From Collinsella aerofaciens (GTDB lineage: Bacteria > Actinomycetota > Coriobacteriia > Coriobacteriales > Coriobacteriaceae), in assembly GCF_015555045.1 (NCBI RefSeq), contig NZ_JADNJQ010000015.1:1-54727 (forward strand): a stretch of DNA of 54,727 bases, read 5' to 3'. The translations under genes and the position numbers were made by a program. Shown here in pieces: positions 20,487-29,135 of the stretch. The notes beneath the pieces are model-generated. The model had not been told where the DNA came from. It ran no database searches and saw only the letters and a list, made by a program, of their open reading frames with translations. Numbering within the stretch: position 1 is the first letter of the stretch; every line of letters begins with the position of its first letter.

Positions 20487-20515
20487 TTCAACGAGGCAGG
20501 GGGTTAGGTTATACT
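20487..20515 (+). promoter_or_regulatory. Promoter for the Rrf2 regulator gene
   Basis: TTCAAC (20487-20492), a 17-base spacer and TATACT (20510-20515) form a good housekeeping promoter. It leaves a leader of about 155 bases before the Rrf2 gene. The rest of the 20353-20675 gap shows no other feature. Confidence 0.65.
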
Positions 20516-20675
20516 AAATTGCACTGTAGGCCGCATCTGATGCATTTCGCTCCAAGCGCGGCACTCAGTGGATATCCTATTTATCATTTGGATGTCCTAG
20601 CGGTCATTTAGCGTCTCGACACAAGCTCGGCCCCGGAGCTCGTTCGAGCTGTTCGTATTCCTTGAAAGGGGAAAA

Positions 20676-21161
20676 ATGGACATATCGAGGAAGACTGATT
20701 ACGCCCTTCGTATGCTGGCGATGCTTGCCGAGGATCCGGAGCGTTTGCTTTCTGTTCGCACCGCTGCCGAAGAGGTCAATGTCCCGTATTCGTTTGCCCG
20801 CTCGATTCAGCACGGTTTGGTCCAGGCCGGTATTGTGGAGAGCCTGCGCGGCGTCCACGGTGGCATGCGTCTCAAGGTCAGTCCGGACGATGTCACTATC
20901 CGCCAGGTCGTCGAGGCCGTTCAGGGTCCTATGGTTATGAACGATTGCACCGCGCCCGATGGTGACTGTGCGCGCATGGGCACGTGCTGCTATCATCCCC
21001 TGTGGGCCGGAGCCCAGGCGTTGATGCGCGACTACCTCGATTCCGTTTCGCTCGGCGACATCGTCGCTCACCGCCAGTTCCCGGCCGTCGATCCCAAGTT
21101 CGCCGACCGCGAAGCGTTTCCCGAGTACGCCACCTGCGCGTGCGCTTACCGGGAGGAATAG
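20676..21161 (+). CDS. Rrf2-family transcriptional regulator, probable Fe-S sensor
   Basis: This 161-residue protein has the Rrf2 winged HTH (MDISRKTDYALRML at the start, GVHGG in the wing) and cysteines 91, 98, 104 and 105. Cys91, Cys98 and Cys104 match the spacing of the Fe-S ligands in IscR-type Rrf2 proteins. It therefore probably senses iron-sulfur status, oxidants or nitric oxide. It is followed 21 bases later by a MutY-like glycosylase gene and then rubrerythrin, a context that suits oxidative stress. A further CACAY near the C-terminus may add a ligand. Confidence 0.88.
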   Translation: MDISRKTDYALRMLAMLAEDPERLLSVRTAAEEVNVPYSFARSIQHGLVQAGIVESLRGVHGGMRLKVSPDDVTIRQVVEAVQGPMVMNDCTAPDGDCARMGTCCYHPLWAGAQALMRDYLDSVSLGDIVAHRQFPAVDPKFADREAFPEYATCACAYREE

Positions 21162-21182
21162 CGCCGCATAAGGAGCATAGCC

Positions 21183-22088
21183 ATGATTCAGGACCCCTTT
21201 CGTTCGATGATTCGTTCGGAAGGGGTCCTGCGTTATCGCGACCTTCCGTGGCGCCGCACACGCGATCCGTACATCATTTGGCTTTCTGAGGTCATGCTGC
21301 AGCAAACGCAGGTGCCGCGTGTGGAGGCGCGCATGCCGGTGTGGCTCGATCGTTTTCCGACCGTGCAGGCGCTTGCCCAGGCCGCGCCTTCCGATGTTTT
21401 GGACGCTTGGCAGGGGATGGGCTACAACCGACGCGCTCTGGCGCTTCACGGGGCCGCTCAGCGCGTTGTAGAGGACTGGGACGGGGAGTTTCCACACGAG
21501 ACGCGTGACTTGGTCGCTCTGCCTGGTATTGGCCCGGCAACGGCGCAGGGTATCCGGTCGTTTGCGTTTGATCTTCCGGGCGTGTATCTGGAGACCAATG
21601 TGCGCACGGTCTTTCTGCATCACTTCTTTCCCGATGTACCGGCTGTTCCCGATCGCGAGCTGGTGCCGCTGATTCAGGCGGCCTGTCCGGCGGCCCTCGG
21701 TGCGTCGGCGGACGAGATCGCTCCCTTTGCCGTGCCGCTCGATGATGCCGACACGCCGCGCGCGTGGTATTACGCGTTGCTAGATTATGGCGCATATCTA
21801 AAAAAGACGTTGCCCAATCCGTCCAGGCGGTCGGCGGGCTATAGCCGTCAGTCCAAGTTTGAGGGCTCGCGTCGCCAAAAGCGCGCGCATATCGTGCGTA
21901 TGTTGCTGGCAGCGCGCGATGGGCAGCCGGCGGGGATTACGCTTGCTGATGCCGTGGTGGGCGTTAACGAAATGGAGACGGCAGCCGGTCGCGGGCCGGT
22001 CGAGTGCGACTTGATCGCGGGCATTCTAGCCGACCTGGAGCGTGAGGGATTTTGCCGAGCCGAGGGCGATCGCTGGCTGAGCATCTAG
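21183..22088 (+). CDS. MutY-like adenine glycosylase lacking the Fe-S cluster
   Basis: This 301-residue HhH-GPD protein resembles MutY, which removes adenine opposite 8-oxoguanine. The catalytic glutamate is Glu36 in WLSEVMLQQTQVP, and the helix-hairpin-helix is LPGIGPATAQGI. Two features are unusual. The residue aligned with the catalytic aspartate is Glu137 (YLETNV instead of LDxNV), and the four-cysteine Fe-S loop that normally follows DLGA is absent (here DYGAYLKKTLPNPSRR). The C-terminal third is short, so an MutT-like 8-oxoG domain seems to be missing. The rest of the core is intact. Specificity is therefore open: adenine glycosylase or another base lesion. Confidence 0.82.
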   Translation: MIQDPFRSMIRSEGVLRYRDLPWRRTRDPYIIWLSEVMLQQTQVPRVEARMPVWLDRFPTVQALAQAAPSDVLDAWQGMGYNRRALALHGAAQRVVEDWDGEFPHETRDLVALPGIGPATAQGIRSFAFDLPGVYLETNVRTVFLHHFFPDVPAVPDRELVPLIQAACPAALGASADEIAPFAVPLDDADTPRAWYYALLDYGAYLKKTLPNPSRRSAGYSRQSKFEGSRRQKRAHIVRMLLAARDGQPAGITLADAVVGVNEMETAAGRGPVECDLIAGILADLEREGFCRAEGDRWLSI

Positions 22089-22202
22089 CCTATGCAAATC
22101 TGAAGAACAGGATTGTAAGGTTTAAATTCGCGGCTTGAGGGCATCCTAAAGACAAGGTCGCTCAAAGCCTATGGGCGGCACGTGTTGAAGGGAAGTACAC
22201 CT

Positions 22203-22742
22203 ATGGATTTTGAGAATTCCCAAACCAAGAAGAACCTCGAGACCGCTTTTGCCGGTGAGTCCCAGGCACACACCAAGTATCGCTACTACGCATCCAAGGC
22301 CAAGAAGGATGGCTACGTTCAGATCTCGAATATCTTTGCCGAGACGGCGGGCAACGAGTCCGAGCACGCCAAGCTGTGGTTTAAGTATCTGCACGACGGC
22401 GCCGTTCCGGACACTCTGGACAACCTGCGCGACGCCGCCGCGGGCGAGAACTACGAGTGGACCACGATGTACGACGAGTTCGCCAAGACCGCCGAGGAGG
22501 AGGGCTTTGCCGAGATCGCCGAGAAGTTCCGTGGTGTCGCCGCCGTCGAGAAGGCCCACGAGGAGCGCTACAACAAACTCGTCGAGCGCATCGAGTCGGG
22601 CGAGGTGTTTGAGCGCGAGGGCGTAAAGGTGTGGAAGTGCCTGAACTGCGGGCACCTGCACGTTGGTGCCGAGGCGCCTGAGGTGTGCCCGGTGTGTAAC
22701 CACCCCAAGGCGTACTTTGAAGAGCAGGTGGTGAACTACTAG
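22203..22742 (+). CDS. Rubrerythrin
   Basis: This 179-residue rubrerythrin reduces hydrogen peroxide in anaerobes. The N-terminal four-helix di-iron domain has the expected glutamates ([32 protein letters not shown]) and the C-terminal rubredoxin domain binds iron through two CxxC motifs (CLNCGH and CPVCNHP). The ATG at 22203 follows GAAGGGAAG. An upstream in-frame start at 22182 is less likely. Hairpin B and a terminator follow directly. Confidence 0.96.
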   Translation: MDFENSQTKKNLETAFAGESQAHTKYRYYASKAKKDGYVQISNIFAETAGNESEHAKLWFKYLHDGAVPDTLDNLRDAAAGENYEWTTMYDEFAKTAEEEGFAEIAEKFRGVAAVEKAHEERYNKLVERIESGEVFEREGVKVWKCLNCGHLHVGAEAPEVCPVCNHPKAYFEEQVVNY

Positions 22743-22763
22743 CGCTTGGCGCTGGCGTGAGCT

Positions 22764-22849
22764 GGGCCGGGAGGGCCGGACTACCTTCCCTCCTCGCTCA
22801 CGGCTTCGCAGGGTCGCGTTGAGGGAAGGTAGTCCGGCCCTCCCGGCCC
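22764..22849. repeat. Long hairpin B: 29-bp perfect inverted repeat
   Basis: Arms 22764-22792 and 22821-22849 are perfect complements. The 28-base loop contains GCTCACGGCTTCGCAGGG, identical to the loop of hairpin C although the stems differ. It starts 22 bases after the rubrerythrin stop. Confidence 0.95.
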
Positions 22850-22899
22850 GCTTTGGTTCGTTGCGTGCTCGCTACAGAAAAGCTGATAACTAAGTTTGT

Positions 22900-22930
22900 G
22901 TGCCGCCCCTATCGGGGCGGCACGCTTTTA
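22900..22930 (+). terminator. Terminator downstream of hairpin B
   Basis: GTGCCGCCCC, loop TATC, GGGGCGGCAC and GCTTTTAT. The segment from hairpin B through this terminator is copied downstream of hairpin C. Confidence 0.92.
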
Positions 22931-23020
22931 TATGGGGGCTGGTTGGGACGGCAGCGTTCATGGGTGGGGTACACTGGGTGGCGACTTTTAGTTTATCTAC
23001 TACCTGATGGGGTGTTTTTT

Positions 23021-23653
23021 ATGGGCAAGAAGTCTCGGGCTCGGGTTGCTGCGGCGGGAACTCGCAAGGATCCTGGTCGTCGGGTTGCCGAGGGTAAAAA
23101 GGCCGATCGTGCTGAGAAGGACAAGAAAGTCGGCGCGCATGCTCATCCTGAGTGGGCGCCTCATTTGAATTCGGCTAGTGAGGACTTGACCGCCAAGCTG
23201 TTTACGATGGTCGAGGTCATCTTGGGCGTGGTGCCTGTGGTGGTCATTGGCCTGTTCCTGGCCTCTAAGGATGCCACGAGCGTGGATAAGCTCACCGAGG
23301 TCTTTTCGCAGGAGCCCTCGATGGTGGTCACGTTTATTTCTGCGTGCTTGCAGCCGTTTGTGGCGTACATGCTGTACATGATTTATCGCAAATACTGCGA
23401 GGGCGATGCGGGCTTTGCCGCCGGCAACCTGATCGGTCTTTTGTGCTCCGAGATCCTACTGCTCAATATCCCGGGCGTCATCGGTATGGGCATCTTGCTG
23501 TGGCGTGTTTGGCGCAACGTCGCCCCGCACTTTGAGAGCTGGTTGTTTGAACGCCGTGCAATGGGCGTGCTGGCAGACATCGCCGGGTCGCTCGTGATTC
23601 TCGTCTTGGCATTTATGTGCGCCACCGCCGCCCGAGGTCTCGCAGGCATGTAG
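23021..23653 (+). CDS. Membrane protein of unknown function
   Basis: This 210-residue protein is not recognised. The first 45 residues are rich in Lys, Arg and Ala with no hydrophobic stretch. After PEWAPHLNSASEDL come about four or five hydrophobic segments (near 65-85, 103-122, 129-155 and 183-207). The N-terminus would be cytoplasmic. The ATG at 23021 lies after a T-run with a weak GATGGGG site. The longer frame upstream runs through the terminator of hairpin B and is unlikely to be translated. It sits between the two copies of the hairpin-terminator cassette. Confidence 0.65.
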   Translation: MGKKSRARVAAAGTRKDPGRRVAEGKKADRAEKDKKVGAHAHPEWAPHLNSASEDLTAKLFTMVEVILGVVPVVVIGLFLASKDATSVDKLTEVFSQEPSMVVTFISACLQPFVAYMLYMIYRKYCEGDAGFAAGNLIGLLCSEILLLNIPGVIGMGILLWRVWRNVAPHFESWLFERRAMGVLADIAGSLVILVLAFMCATAARGLAGM

Positions 23654-23670
23654 TCTGTCCTCACCGACCA

Positions 23671-23756
23671 CGGAGCGCAGGGCGGGGAAACCTTTGCCTC
23701 TCGCTCACGGCTTCGCAGGGTCGCGCGAGGCAAAGGTTTCCCCGCCCTGCGCTCCG
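23671..23756. repeat. Long hairpin C: 30-bp perfect inverted repeat
   Basis: Arms 23671-23700 and 23727-23756 are perfect complements with no mismatch or wobble pair. The 26-base loop shares 25 contiguous bases with that of hairpin B, while the arms differ from those of B at many positions. Confidence 0.95.
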
Positions 23757-23805
23757 GCGTTGAGTCGTCGCATGCTCGTTACAGAAAAGCTGATAATAAG
23801 TTTGT

Positions 23806-23834
23806 GTGCCGCCCCTTTGGGGCGGCACTTTTTG
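23806..23834 (+). terminator. Terminator downstream of hairpin C
   Basis: GTGCCGCCCC, TTT, GGGGCGGCAC and TTTTTG. It is 50 bases after hairpin C, matching the 51-base distance at hairpin B. The remaining gap to 24086 shows no clear promoter or other element. Confidence 0.92.
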
Positions 23835-24086
23835 TGTGGGGTCCCTGTCTCCACAATTTCCGTCAAGCTTTTGGTTAGATTTTGGTCAGTTGGCGTAAGG
23901 GTGGAAGGCCAAAAGATTGATGGCGAAAAAAGCTCAGAGAAAGTGCTGGTAGGGGAGTTGTTGAGCTTTTCGACAGCTTTTGAGCAAAAGAAACTTTGTG
24001 GCTATTGCCGGCGATTGCGTTGTCGCGGTCATGGCGGTGCGGGATGCTGGTCGTAAGCGTCGAATGCTCCGATTTTGGAGGCCAGC

Positions 24087-24521
24087 ATGGATCTGTTTCT
24101 TGAGACTCCGCAGCAACAAGCTGAGCGCATGCTGCGTCAGCAGCAACGACTCATGGAGATGCAAATGCAAGGGGCGGCAGCCCAGCCCTTTGCGCAAAAT
24201 GTCGTGCCCGCTGCTGTACCTGCAGCTGTGCCCGGGTGCGAATCGGCACCAGAGGCCTATTCCGTACAGCAAGATTCATATGCGCAGGAGCTCGCGTTCG
24301 ACAAGCGTCGTGCGCGTCGTCGCCGCGTGGGCCAGCGCCTGCGCACATTGGCGATGATCGTGCTCATTCCGCTAGGACTTGCGGCGATTTTCTTGGTCTC
24401 GTATGCGCTCACCTGCATCCTCAACGGTGCTTCGCCCAGCGAAGTGCTCCAACATCTGTCAGCCCTCGGCCAGCGCCTAGGCGATGTCATAACAACAATC
24501 CGCGCCGGCTGGGAGAGTTAG
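24087..24521 (+). CDS. Small single-pass membrane protein of unknown function
   Basis: This 144-residue protein starts with a Gln/Met-rich amphipathic helix (QQQAERMLRQQQRLMEMQMQ), followed by a Pro/Ala-rich stretch, a basic cluster (DKRRARRRRVGQRLR, about 80-94) and one transmembrane helix (about 97-118). The short C-terminal tail would lie outside or in the membrane interface. TTTGGAGGC precedes the ATG at 24087. No family is recognised. The basic cluster before the helix suggests a cytoplasmic N-terminus. Confidence 0.6.
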   Translation: MDLFLETPQQQAERMLRQQQRLMEMQMQGAAAQPFAQNVVPAAVPAAVPGCESAPEAYSVQQDSYAQELAFDKRRARRRRVGQRLRTLAMIVLIPLGLAAIFLVSYALTCILNGASPSEVLQHLSALGQRLGDVITTIRAGWES

Positions 24522-24644
24522 CGTTTGTCACATTAGGACTTCTAGGGTGTAGGGATTATCGCCACGAGCGGAATTCTTGCATCCTGTGGGTCCTGTCGTG
24601 CGACTGAATAGTATTATTGAAGATGAATAATAATATGATTTGTT

Positions 24645-25175
24645 ATGTATAAGCAGGATTTAGAACAGACTCTTTTGGGCATTGACGAAGAGGCGGAGCT
24701 GGAAATAGGTCCAAGAGACGATAGGCCGAGCGTTGTATTGGTGGGAGGAAGCGCCTTCATGCTAAACGATGTGACGAATCGGTCGGTTACACATGGCATT
24801 GATGTGTTTGAGGCAGACAGGTGCCTCCGCGAGATCATAGCTCGATACCCCGAGGTGAACGGTATGGCGGTGGCATATTGCAACCAGATGCCATTCAATT
24901 ACGAAGATCGTTTGATTCCGTTAGATATTGGGGCGCGTTTTATCAGGTACTTTACGCCATCCTTGGAGGACCTGGCGGTAATGAAGCTCTATGCCTATCG
25001 ACCGAACGACATCGTCGATCTTCATAGTCAGGCATTCGTCGACCGACTTGATTGGGGGTTGCTCGAACGGCTTATATTCGACGAGGGAGAGGCGCTGGCG
25101 TCGTCGCCTTCGGAGCGGAGTTATCAAGAGATGGTCTGCGCATACAGGCAATACAAAAAGGAGGTGCTCGGTTGA
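24645..25175 (+). CDS. DUF6036-like nucleotidyltransferase-fold protein (putative TA component)
   Basis: This 176-residue protein resembles DUF6036/MNT-fold nucleotidyltransferases: VVLVGGSAFMLND gives the GGS motif, THGIDVFEADR the acidic DxD-like strand, and YFTPSLEDLAVMKLYAYRPNDIVDL the characteristic later block that reads DLxxMKLxAxRxxDixDl in the family. Such proteins often form the enzymatic half of toxin-antitoxin or abortive infection pairs. The first acidic motif is imperfect (GID rather than DID), so activity is uncertain. There is no Shine-Dalgarno before the ATG. The gene and its leader are AT-richer than the neighbours, which suggests transfer. The partner gene overlaps its stop. 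Confidence 0.7.
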   Translation: MYKQDLEQTLLGIDEEAELEIGPRDDRPSVVLVGGSAFMLNDVTNRSVTHGIDVFEADRCLREIIARYPEVNGMAVAYCNQMPFNYEDRLIPLDIGARFIRYFTPSLEDLAVMKLYAYRPNDIVDLHSQAFVDRLDWGLLERLIFDEGEALASSPSERSYQEMVCAYRQYKKEVLG

Positions 25176-25735
25176 ATCTGACCTTTGAGGGATTCTTAAA
25201 AGGCTATTGCCGAGAGCTATCCGGACAGCAGTCACTGAGTTTTAGAAAGCTGGTTGAGCGGGCAACGACGGTTGAACCGCGTGTGGCAGAGCCGCTGTTT
25301 TTGCTTGCTTTAGCGCAGGGCAAGGCCGAGTACGTCTTGGGTTTATCCGAGGGCTTGTGGATGGAAGAGGGCTATCGAGGCGTTTTGTCCTTATACAACC
25401 AGGCGGGCAGTCTTGTGTCTCTGTGCGCCAAGGACGATCTCCCTAATCGTTATGCCAATGTTTGGCACGCGTATCGAGGGGTAAAGGAAAAACCGGCGGC
25501 GGACAGAAGAGTCAATGCCCTGATGCGCAAAAGAACGTTGGAAGCATTAGCGGGTTCGAGTTTGTCGCGCTATGGTCTCTGCCGCGATCTGCACCTGAAT
25601 AAGGGAAACGTGTACGCATATTTAGCCGGCGACGACTCAAAAGTAAGTAGGGAGACGGCGCGCCGCATTATGGAATATGCGGAAGAGAGGGGCGCGGGAG
25701 AGCGGGACGAGTGCTCCGTGTGTGTGACGGGGTAA
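25172..25735 (+). CDS. HTH-containing partner of the DUF6036 protein
   Basis: This 187-residue protein has a helical N-terminal region and a C-terminal helix-turn-helix (SRYGLCRDLHLNKGNVYAYL, about 135-154, then SRETARRIMEYAEE). The start is taken as TTG at 25172: it overlaps the previous stop (TTGA) and follows a perfect AAAGGAGG seven bases upstream, giving MNLTFEGFLK. An upstream ATG in this frame at 25052 lies deep inside the other gene. The tight overlap implies a two-gene module, with this protein as probable DNA-binding antitoxin or autoregulator. Confidence 0.7.
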   Translation: MNLTFEGFLKGYCRELSGQQSLSFRKLVERATTVEPRVAEPLFLLALAQGKAEYVLGLSEGLWMEEGYRGVLSLYNQAGSLVSLCAKDDLPNRYANVWHAYRGVKEKPAADRRVNALMRKRTLEALAGSSLSRYGLCRDLHLNKGNVYAYLAGDDSKVSRETARRIMEYAEERGAGERDECSVCVTG

Positions 25736-25786
25736 GATTGATCGCGGTTTTGATTGGTGCTCGATTGGGTTTGTTGGGCGGAGTTT

Positions 25787-27142
25787 ATGTCTGCTATTGA
25801 TATTGTGCTTGTTGTGATCGCCTTGGTGGCGGTGGGGGTTGCTGTGGCTTGCGCCCTCCAGCTCAAGAGCCTGCGTGCCGAGTTGCGGGAGCGTGGCGAC
25901 AGTAGCGCGGAAACGCTGGCAGCACTCGAGCAGGCCAACAACGCGCTCGATGCCCTGAACGTCGCGCTGGCCGAAACTCGCCGCACGGCCAATGCCATCG
26001 CGCAGCAGCAGACGACAGATGCGGCCGTGGAGCAGCAACGTTACCTGACCATCGCACGTGAGTTTTCGCAAGCTGGTGACCGGATGGATGACCTGCGCCG
26101 CGAGACGGCCCAACAGCTCGGTGCCAACCGCGAGGGTATCGAGCATCGCCTGGACAAGGTGCGCGAAACGGTCGATGCTCAGCTGGGCGCCATCCGCAAA
26201 GACAACAACGTGCAGCTCGATCAAATGCGTGCGACGGTGGACGAGAAGCTCTCCCGCACGCTCAACGACCGACTGTCGGCATCGTTTAAGCAGGTGAGCG
26301 ACCAGCTCGAGGCCGTGTACAAGGGCCTGGGCGACATGCAGTCCATCGCCACCGGCGTGGGCGACCTTAAGCGCGTGCTGGGCAACGTGAAGGCGCGTGG
26401 CATTTTGGGCGAGGTGCAGCTGGGTGCAATTCTGGCGGACATCCTTACGCCCGACCAGTATCTGGAAAACGTCGCCACCAAGCCCGGCGCCTCGGAGCGC
26501 GTTGAGTTTGCCGTCAAGCTGCCGGTGGACGAGGGCGATCCCGTGCTGCTGCCGATCGACTCCAAATTCCCGGGCGACGCGTACGAGCACTTGCTCGACG
26601 CGCAGGAGTCGGGCGATGCGGAGACCGTGGCGGCTGCGCGCAAGACGCTCGACACCATGGTCAAGCGCGAGGCAAAGGACATTTGCGAAAAGTATCTGAG
26701 CGTGCCCGCAACGACCAACTTTGGCATCATGTTCGTGCCGTTTGAAGGGCTGTACGCCGAGGTCGTCAGCCGCTCCGGGCTTATCGAGACCCTGGGCCGC
26801 GACTATCACGTCAACGTTGCCGGCCCCAGCACCATGGCGGCCATTCTCAACAGCCTGCAGATGAGCTACCAGACGTTTAGGCTGCAAAAACGCACCGACG
26901 ATGTACTGCGAGTGCTCTCCGCCGTCAAGGCCGAGCTGCCGCGCTATCAAAAGGCGCTGCGCCGCGCCCAGCAGCAGATCGAGACCGCGGGTAAAACGGT
27001 CGAGGGCATTATCACCACGCGCACCAACGTCATGGAGCGCAAACTCAAGGATATCGACGCGCTGGAAGACGCCGACCAAGCCGATGAGATCTTGGGACTC
27101 ACGCCCGCGGGCCTTTCCACAGACCAAGAAGACGAGGACTAA
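25787..27142 (+). CDS. rmuC: RmuC-family DNA recombination protein
   Basis: This 451-residue protein has an N-terminal membrane helix (about 3-22), a long coiled coil (about 25-190) and a C-terminal nuclease-like RmuC domain beginning near GDLKRVLGNVKARGILGEVQLGAIL, with PIDSKFPGD, MFVPFEGLYAE and GPSTMAAILNSLQMSY. RmuC limits DNA inversions at short inverted repeats in E. coli, which is interesting next to the many inverted repeats here. The ATG at 25787 follows GGCGGAG. It ends at a strong terminator. Confidence 0.92.
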   Translation: MSAIDIVLVVIALVAVGVAVACALQLKSLRAELRERGDSSAETLAALEQANNALDALNVALAETRRTANAIAQQQTTDAAVEQQRYLTIAREFSQAGDRMDDLRRETAQQLGANREGIEHRLDKVRETVDAQLGAIRKDNNVQLDQMRATVDEKLSRTLNDRLSASFKQVSDQLEAVYKGLGDMQSIATGVGDLKRVLGNVKARGILGEVQLGAILADILTPDQYLENVATKPGASERVEFAVKLPVDEGDPVLLPIDSKFPGDAYEHLLDAQESGDAETVAAARKTLDTMVKREAKDICEKYLSVPATTNFGIMFVPFEGLYAEVVSRSGLIETLGRDYHVNVAGPSTMAAILNSLQMSYQTFRLQKRTDDVLRVLSAVKAELPRYQKALRRAQQQIETAGKTVEGIITTRTNVMERKLKDIDALEDADQADEILGLTPAGLSTDQEDED

Positions 27143-27150
27143 TTGCAACA

Positions 27151-27194
27151 AGGCAGCGGGGCACCGGCGCAAACGCGGGCACCCCGCTGCCTTT
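27151..27194 (+). terminator. Terminator after rmuC
   Basis: AGGCAGCGGGG pairs with CCCCGCTGCCT, followed by TTTC. Confidence 0.85.
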
Positions 27195-27269
27195 CACATC
27201 GCGCTTGCCTGAAGTGCGCTTTAGTGTGCAACAATGGCGTTTCGCCCTATCAGACGCGAAAGGAAGCCC

Positions 27270-29072
27270 ATGTCTCAGAGAAACACCAGTCCGCTGAAAC
27301 GCTCCACCGTGCGCCGCACGCTGCAGCGGTTTTGGGGTGTCACGCGCACGCAGCCGCTGATTGTCTTTCTCTCGGTGTTCTCGTCGGCGGGCTACATCTT
27401 TTTGCTGACGTTTGCCAATACCTATGTGATGGCCCTCATTGTCGACCGCGTTCAAGCCGGTCCCGTGGCGGGTGATCAGGTGTTTGAGGTCTTCGGCCCC
27501 TATATCCTGGCGCTCGTACTCGTTAACCTGGTGGGCCAAATCCTCTCCAAGCTGCAGGACTACACCGTCTACAAGCTCGAGATTGCGGGCAACTATCACC
27601 TGGCGCGCCTGTGCTTCGACACGCTCTCCAATCAATCCATGACATTTCACACCAGCCGCTTTGGCGGATCGCTCGTGAGCCAGACGAGCCGTTTTATGAG
27701 CGGCTATACGGGGCTGGTCGACGTGACGGTGTATTCGCTCATCCCCACCATCACCTCGGTCATCTGCACGGTGGCGGCGCTCGCCCCGGTGGTGCCGACG
27801 TTTACCGTGATCCTGGTGTGCATCATGGCCGTCTACATCGCGTTTGTCTGGCTTATGTACAAGCGCATCATGCCGCTTTCGGCCGCGACGTCCGCCGCGC
27901 AGAACAAGCTCTCGGGCGTGCTCTCCGACGCGGTCACGAACATCTTGGCCGTCAAGACCTGCGGGCGCGAGGACTTTGAACGTGATCTGTTCGACGCCGC
28001 TGATCGTGCCGCGCGCGATGCCGAGACGGTCTCGATGCACGCCATGATGCAGCGCAACTTTACGACCTCGGGTCTTATCGTCATCACCATGGCCGTGGTG
28101 AGCGTATTCGTGGCGGGCGGCAACGCGTGGTTTGGCATCTCGGCCGGCTCGCTCGTCATGATCTTTACCTACACCTATAACCTCACCATGCGCCTGAACT
28201 ACGTAAGCTCCATGATGCAGCGCATCAACCGCGCGCTCGGCGATGCGGCCGAGATGACGCGCGTGCTGGACGAGCCGCGTTTGGTGGCAGATGACCCGGA
28301 CGCCCCCGAGCTCAAAGTGACCGAGGGCGCGATTGATTTTGAGCAGCTGAGCTTTGCGTACCGTGACGCTGCGGCGGGCGAGAGCGTGTTCGATGACCTG
28401 ACACTTCATGTGGCGGCGGGCCAGCGCGTGGGTCTGGTGGGCAAATCGGGCTCGGGCAAGACGACGCTCACCAAGTTGTTGTTGCGCCTGGACGATGTAC
28501 AGGGCGGCCGCGTGCTCGTGGACGGCCAGGACGTCTCGCGCTGCACGCAGCAGAGCCTGCGCCGTCAGGTTGCCTACGTGCCGCAGGAGGCGCTGCTGTT
28601 CCACCGCTCCATTCGCGAAAACATTGCCTACGGTCGTCCCAACGCCACTGATGAGCAGATTCGCGAGGCGGCTCGCTTGGCTAATGCGACCGAGTTTATC
28701 GACCGCTTGCCCCGTGGCTTTGACACTATGGTGGGCGAGCGCGGCGTCAAGCTCTCTGGCGGTCAGCGTCAGCGCGTGGCTATCGCCCGCGCCATCCTAA
28801 CCGACGCGCCGATTCTGGTGCTCGACGAGGCGACGTCTGCCTTGGACAGCGAGTCCGAGGCGTTGGTGCAGGAGGCGCTCGAGAATCTGATGCGCGGCCG
28901 CACCTCCATTGTGGTGGCGCACCGCCTGTCCACCGTGGCGGCGCTTGACCGCATTGTGGTGCTGGCCGATGGCGAGATTGTCGAGGACGGCACGCATACG
29001 CAGCTCGTCGAGGCGGGTGGCGAGTACGCGAGCCTGTGGAGCCGTCAGACCGGCGCATTCTTGGAGGCGTAA
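27270..29072 (+). CDS. ABC exporter, fused permease and ATPase
   Basis: This 600-residue half-transporter has six transmembrane helices (about 20-310) and a C-terminal ATPase with Walker A GKSGSGKTT, Q-loop YVPQEALLF, signature LSGGQRQRVAIARAIL, Walker B ILVLDEATSALD and the H-loop VVAHRLSTV. It should work as a homodimer, exporting a lipid, drug or peptide, since no second half-transporter is adjacent. The ATG at 27270 follows GAAAGGAAG. An upstream in-frame ATG at 27234 lacks a site. The substrate is unknown. Confidence 0.92.
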   Translation: MSQRNTSPLKRSTVRRTLQRFWGVTRTQPLIVFLSVFSSAGYIFLLTFANTYVMALIVDRVQAGPVAGDQVFEVFGPYILALVLVNLVGQILSKLQDYTVYKLEIAGNYHLARLCFDTLSNQSMTFHTSRFGGSLVSQTSRFMSGYTGLVDVTVYSLIPTITSVICTVAALAPVVPTFTVILVCIMAVYIAFVWLMYKRIMPLSAATSAAQNKLSGVLSDAVTNILAVKTCGREDFERDLFDAADRAARDAETVSMHAMMQRNFTTSGLIVITMAVVSVFVAGGNAWFGISAGSLVMIFTYTYNLTMRLNYVSSMMQRINRALGDAAEMTRVLDEPRLVADDPDAPELKVTEGAIDFEQLSFAYRDAAAGESVFDDLTLHVAAGQRVGLVGKSGSGKTTLTKLLLRLDDVQGGRVLVDGQDVSRCTQQSLRRQVAYVPQEALLFHRSIRENIAYGRPNATDEQIREAARLANATEFIDRLPRGFDTMVGERGVKLSGGQRQRVAIARAILTDAPILVLDEATSALDSESEALVQEALENLMRGRTSIVVAHRLSTVAALDRIVVLADGEIVEDGTHTQLVEAGGEYASLWSRQTGAFLEA

Positions 29073-29135
29073 GCGTCTCGGACGTGGGACAATTGTGCCC
29101 ATAAGTTTATTGTGCCGTTGAGCCGAGGAGTCGTT

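Noticed and set aside
25052-25171. Upstream ATG extension of the HTH partner gene
   Set aside because: It would overlap 124 bases of the nucleotidyltransferase gene with no ribosome binding site, while TTG at 25172 has a perfect one.
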